Assembly: GCA_028023455.1 (NCBI GenBank)
Contig: JAQFVV010006313.1
Span: forward strand, 2,118,992 to 2,182,991
Length of the DNA: 64,000 nucleotides
Direction: 5' to 3'
Origin: Epiperipatus broadwayi
Lineage: Eukaryota > Onychophora > Udeonychophora > Euonychophora > Peripatidae
The notes under the pieces were generated by a model. The model was not told the DNA's origin, did no database searches, and worked only from the letters and a program-made list of their open reading frames with translations. Position 1 is the first letter of the stretch, and every line of letters begins with the position of its first letter. This document shows positions 58,986 through 64,000 of this stretch, one piece after another. A program made the position numbers and the translations under genes.

Positions 58986-61270
58986 TTTTTTATTATAAAA
59001 AAAAGAAAAAAAACTACCAGTCATGCGCTTTTATGAATTTATGTATACTCCTCCGTGAACATCGGTTTGAAAAGTTTAAGTGTATGCTTATGCATAGAGT
59101 TTATTCATATATAAGCCAATCTATGCTTACCAATGTTGAAATCAGAGCTTCAATCTATCGTGTGTCTGAGTTATAAATTAATTGAATAGTACAAACTTAT
59201 TTGTTCTGTAGTAGGAAAGAGATATCTCAATTTTAATCACTTGCGATTAAATATATAGTAAAGTTTGAATTTATTGTAATAAATAGTCTATTATTTATAT
59301 AGCGCATACTACATATATAATATTATAAAGAAGGAACTAACCTCCGGTCATGTGCTTTTATGAATTTACATGCACCACCCTTAAATTTATCGAATATTTA
59401 TTGTCTATGAATATTAAAATGCAATCGATTTTTAATAAGTGAAATACATGTCGCACTAAAAAAAATCCATATGGAGAGGAAATATATAGTTGAATATTTA
59501 TCAGAACAGAATCATGTTAACCAACAGAATTTACACAAATTTGGTGAAATATAAAATTTGAAAAAAAATGTTATCTTTTGTAAGAAATCATATGTGGATA
59601 AAATAATATTATTTGAATTTTTGAAAATCACTATATGCCAAGGTTAATTCATAATTAAATATTTTTTTCATTTTCTTGTATATATAGTTCCACAATAATT
59701 CATATCTTGAAATAATTATTAAAATTTATGTGTTAAGCAAACGTATAACGAAGTCTTTGCTAAGAATACCAAATCAGCTGTTTGGCGATAACCAATTAAT
59801 TTCATATTATTAATAATTAATACTATTTTTTAAAATTAAATAAACTGGTGTTAATCCAAATATAATGTTTGGCATTGTATTAATTATCTTTTGAAAGTAT
59901 TCAAACTAAATTTATCTTCGATATTATGTCTGGTTGTAAATAAATGTTAATGTTTCTATAAAATTCTGATTGAAATTTATTGATTATCGATTTCAAAAAA
60001 TTATTGTGTCAATTTAATTAGATCTGAATTTCCTAAGATTCTAAATCAGCAAATACATTTCTTTTATGGATGTTGGAAATAAAGTTAAGATTAAAAATTT
60101 ATAATTCAGCTTTGTCCGTTTAAATTAAATCAAAGATAATACACTCGTTGCTAATCCATCGAATTTTAATATTTAATTCATTTGAAATAATAATAAAAAA
60201 GTTAATTTGGAAAGCCATTTGTTAGTCATTAATTGATTATATTAAATGATGTAAAAAAATAAGCTACCTTTGTTTAAACATTCAATGAATCTTTGAAGAA
60301 TTCTTGTATGATTTACCCACCTAACATTGTGATATATATTAACTATTGTGCACTTAGATTAGTATTTAACAATTTTTAAATTTTATTTTATTTAAAGCTC
60401 TCCATATATAAATTTGGCCAAGTGTTTTAATAGATTCATAATATCTTTCACTAATTTGAAACTGACTTTTATACATAAAACTTTCTGGTGTATAAAACAA
60501 GGGAAGCCCAGAACTGAATAAGAATAGGATTAAGTTAATAAATTGACAAATAAATTATCCTTTTCAAATAAATACTGTCTGAGCCTAGCTGTAATCACGA
60601 AATGCAATTTAGAAAGATATATTTATTTTCCAGTGAAAGATTTATTATGCATTTAAAATATCTATTCCCTTCCTTGTCCTCACTGATCAATTATTGGTAT
60701 CTTTTCCAACACAATAAGGAATAAAAATTTCTAAACTAAGTGATTCAGTTATGTCAGTATTGTTATTAAATCAGAGGGAAATCAAACAAAAATATTTTAT
60801 ACTTATTTGAACCATTTCCAAGATTTTATCTTTTACTGTGCTTTTAGCCAAAGGCACAATTTTATTATTTGAATAATATTTTTTTTATTTTCAATTTCTT
60901 TAAAAAGAACTGATTCGAATTTTTATCATGCTTCTTAGTATATTCGCCAACCACAAAAGAGGCTTCTGTATTCTTTTGTTGTCTTTGCTTTTCACAAGCA
61001 TCAAAAAAACTGTTCCCAAACATAGAACACATATTGCTTTCTTGCCTTTATTAATTCAATAATTTTGGAAATGTGTGGAGCTTGATTTTGATCATTTTAA
61101 TTTTCTTTATTTTCACTAGCATTGTGAAAAAGATTAAACAAATTTGTTCAAAAATAAAATCATATACTGGAAGCTAAAGAAAAATTTTTTTTATATTGTT
61201 TAATACATTTATGTAAATGAAAGCATTAATTTCTTTCATTTTTTAATATTGTGCACACACACACATATAT
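58986..61270. other. gene-free; one direct repeat pair
   Basis: About 40 bp at 59018-59056 (CCAGTCATGCGCTTTTATGA...) recurs, diverged, at 59345-59383 (CCGGTCATGTGCTTTTATGA...), both followed by TTTATGxATxC-like words. No gene is seen. Confidence 0.45.
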
Positions 61271-61275
61271 ATATA

Positions 61276-61472
61276 AAATTTCCACAGGAGTATGTAGATA
61301 ATGATTAAGGAAACAAAATTAAATATAAATTCAATATTTATTAACTGCTAAGCCAGGCTTTCAATATGGAAGGTACTGCATATCAAAAACCTGGTTTAGC
61401 AGAAAATAAATATTATATTTGTACTTAATTTTGTTGCCATAATTATTATCTACATACTCTTTGTGGAAATTT
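61276..61472. mobile_element. hairpin MITE-like element
   Basis: Arms 61276-61357 and 61390-61472 are about 80-bp imperfect inverses: AAATTTCCACA, GAGTATGTAGATAAT, AACAAAATTAA and GCTAAxCCAGG are shared. They surround a 32-base loop. It could fold into one long hairpin. No ORF. Confidence 0.7.
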
Positions 61473-61474
61473 CT

Positions 61475-62255
61475 TATTTATTACATATTGTCAACAGTAT
61501 TCTTTTTTTTTTTTTTTTTTATTGTACCGGACACATACATTCAAACACTTGAAGGCGTCACCAAACTAGTCTAACAGTTTGGAAAATTTATTTTTATGCG
61601 AATGAATGTATGATAATCTGAACATATTTGATGTAATTGCTTCTGATGATAATTCAACTCAGAGCACGAGGTATAATTGTTAAACAATTGGTAGACAAAC
61701 GCAGGCAAATTTAAATAAGCAAAATAATATTTTTTATCCATTTATTTCAGAGTTTACATAATAATATTCCTCCCCAAAATAAAATTAAATAAAAGAAAGT
61801 AATGTTTTTTTTTTTTTTTCATGGACGAATCCCATCCGATAAGACGTAAGTGAAAAGTTGATTCAAACCACAATATTTCTTTAGGGCAATATTCCAGCAA
61901 AAAAAGCAAACACTAAAACAATGATTCTTAAGAGATAGTGAGATTGTATAAGATTTAAATTAACTTTCTTATATCTTTCCTAACTTATATAGAACTATGC
62001 GATTTGCTAAAGCAGAGTGCGGTGCGATCGAACTCAAACCATGCCAAAGAGATAATGGACTTACAATGATTCGTCTTATTGCACACACACGCAGTCTGAT
62101 TTTTACACTTCAATATTCGTTGTATACACATATCACTAAAGTTTTAAAAATTCTGAAGAAATTAATTATACTAAGAAAATATTAATCTATGAATTTCTCC
62201 AATCCTTTTATTTAGTAAGAAATTCATTTGCTTTCATAAATAATAGCAGCGAATT
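61475..62255. other. no gene recognised
   Basis: The frame at 61997-62185 (+, 62 codons) has fairly even composition but no domain. T runs at 61503-61522 and 61805-61820. Confidence 0.35.
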
Positions 62256-62259
62256 GTGA

Positions 62260-62907
62260 AACTGTTTGAATCAACAAAATAGCATAGAAATTTAACAAAA
62301 AACACTGGACATCAATGGAGCACTGAGAACTGGAGAAATTGCTATAATTCGAATGGCAATCATGATTCTCTTTGCAAAGTGGCTGACCAGGTGTCACAGT
62401 GTTTTTCAAGACAACTCGGCAAACCCATGGCAAGTCTTCAAGAAACACCTTTGCGGTCTGACAACCAGAGCTATCTTATAACATCCCACAGACTGTATGC
62501 AGACACATGGGAACAGATCACTCTAGATGAGCCAACAATCAAACCTCTTAAACTGACATCTAAGTTATAAATTGATCTGTCAACTGAAACTACAAAAGAC
62601 AAGAAAGAAGAGGTATGAAGATAGAGAAAGTGATGACAGAAATACTGATGAAAAGGGGAAAAAACAAAGACAACACAAAATAGATAAAACCTGCCACCAA
62701 ATGAAAAATGGCTGCTTGATTTGATGCGGTGTAACCAAAGACCAAGATGTGACATAAAACTTCACAAGATAAAAGAGAAACGCAAATTCAAGTTGAATTC
62801 AATCAATGTAAACAAAGACTAAAACGAATGTAAACGAATAGTGCTGTAATCTAATGTAATCTGTATAATCTGTATTCCAATAAATATTTCCTTAATAAAA
62901 AAAAAAT
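62260..62907 (+). other. transcript-like 3' end or retroposed sequence
   Basis: The segment has clearly more balanced composition than its flanks. It ends with AATAAA (62879-62884) and, 15 bases later, a short A9 run (62900-62908). The 63-codon frame 62379-62570 (MADQVSQCFSRQLGKPMASL...) has varied residues but no domain I know. A second plus-frame piece, WLLDLMRCNQRPRCDIKLHK near 62710-62770, could be related coding sequence. It may be the last exon or 3' untranslated region of a host gene, a processed retrocopy, or the 3' end of a retroelement. No target duplication was identified. Confidence 0.35.
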
Positions 62908-63149
62908 TGTTATTAAATAGACTGAATTATTTAAATTGATTTAAGGTCTATTAATAACCCAAATCAAACTCTATCATAGTGACACCAAAAACTCATTCAC
63001 AAAGATATTAAAAAATGTATAAAATATTATATTAGTTTTACACAATAATTATAAATTATTTATTTAAAATTTAACAGAAATGATTTTATACTAAACATAT
63101 GGGTTTATCAAAGTACAATAACTAAAGACTAGAATACTGGACAAATATA

Positions 63150-63660
63150 GTTCTAACATTTTACTGGGGGCCTTTTATGCTGCAGGCTTTGGATTTTGAA
63201 GTGTATATTTTGATTGGATGTTCAAATGTGTGTCATTCCTTTAGTGGGTAGATGAGAGAGAGAAGCTTCAGTGTCCATGTTGTTGATCAGTGAACGGTCA
63301 GGTCAATAGTTTATACTGTAATGGAAATTGGTTATGCCAGAAGGGGTGAGCTTGTCATTGGGGTAGCCTTAGCGACACATATTATCAATGTAAACACTGG
63401 AGATGGTTGATCCTTTCATTTTCTGGAGACTGCTTGGTTGTTTTTAAATGGGTACCGCATCGCACAGTACGTGCATGTAACCACCGTAGATTCTTCTCTA
63501 GAAAATTTTATAGTGAAGAGCAGCGAAATAACTGGAACTTTTGATCATGAAAAAGTGTACAATAAAAACAGTTCAGTTCACTAATGAATTGAAGAAAAGT
63601 GAGTGAACGTGAATCTAAGTGAATTTATCTGCATCTAAATCAGTACCTGCGCTAAAAATG
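63150..63660. other. G+C-richer non-coding island, possible LTR/leader fragment
   Basis: About 500 bases of higher G+C content with no frame over 60 codons. ACATTTTACTGGGGGCC at its left is reminiscent of the junction between a long terminal repeat and its primer-binding site in some retrotransposons, but no tRNA complement or paired repeat was found. It could equally be a promoter or leader of a gene beyond the window. Confidence 0.25.
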
Positions 63661-63664
63661 TTTA

Positions 63665-64000
63665 GCTTTTACATGTCTCCAGTTCTACTGTTCTCCCACC
63701 TGTTTTCTTGGAAACATCTAGAATCGGCATTATTAAAAATAACTCCAGTTAATCTAGTATTTTAAAACTATTAATTAAAAATCTTAACATTTCCAACTAA
63801 TTACTTTTATTACAATATTATAAACAATGCCAAACTTTTTACATTACAATAGATTAAATTTTATTTTTAGATTAGGCATTGTTTTACACCGTTACAAAAT
63901 AATCTTTTACAAAAAGATAAATTATTTATTAATAAAATTTACTTTTTAAAAAACCAAAAATTTAACAGTATTTCAAATTTTAACTTTAACACTACCCACT
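63665..64000. other. no gene recognised
   Basis: A+T-rich end of the window. Confidence 0.35.

Overview
This is nuclear DNA from an A+T-rich metazoan, most likely an invertebrate. The evidence is the mix of elements: Penelope-like retroelements, RTE-type and zinc-finger-tailed LINEs, a hAT transposon of the Charlie/ZBED5 type, tRNA-derived SINEs and very long AT and ATT microsatellites. There are no operons, Shine-Dalgarno sites or dense genes. I cannot name the species. A mollusc such as a cephalopod would fit, but so would other invertebrates.

Only two reading frames look like maintained genes. One at 18165-20285 (+) encodes an intronless 706-residue protein with a Cys-rich zinc-ribbon-like module at each end. 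Between the modules lie a basic Lys/Arg block, a consensus PP1-docking RVxF motif and four TQT motifs of the LC8-binding type. One at 52894-53112 (+) encodes a 72-residue protein that is 44/62 identical, without gaps, to the N-terminal module of the first. The family is not one I can name. Its layout recalls short zinc ribbons carried by large DNA viruses, so viral origin or domestication is a hypothesis.

The rest is transposon debris in A+T-rich DNA. 0-6.7 kb: degenerate repeats and palindromes. 6.75-9.1 kb: a hAT element with a perfect 8-bp target duplication and the C-terminal part of a dead transposase. 14.5-17.3 kb: a decayed RTE LINE with a SINE and a hairpin element inside it. 21.0-21.9 and 26.8-27.2 kb: two copies of a short retroelement, each with a target-site duplication and hammerhead-ribozyme-like motifs; worn relatives lie at 54.4-55.6 kb. 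27.8-29.6 kb: a second RTE relic. 31.9-35.2 kb: a nearly full-length but dead LINE that runs into a 370-bp ATT microsatellite. 41.8-45.2 kb: two Penelope-like insertions, one a near-perfect palindrome of two 3' ends, the other a nearly complete element (RT plus GIY-YIG) flanked by inverted copies of its own 3' end. 48.7 kb: a truncated SINE with a clear target duplication. 50.4-50.9 kb: a broken coiled-coil ORF. 56.6-57.7 kb: a 5'-truncated LINE on the minus strand, interrupted by an AT repeat. 58.4-61.5 kb: foldback and hairpin elements. 62.2-63.7 kb: two stretches of higher complexity, one ending like a polyadenylated transcript.

The strongest leads are the two zinc-ribbon genes and the recurring RNA architecture (conserved core, short hairpin, GAAA, two-base-pair stem with UA loop, cleavage-type triplet). 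That architecture appears in unrelated repeats with compensating base changes, and points to hammerhead-type self-cleaving RNAs in Penelope-like and small non-autonomous elements.
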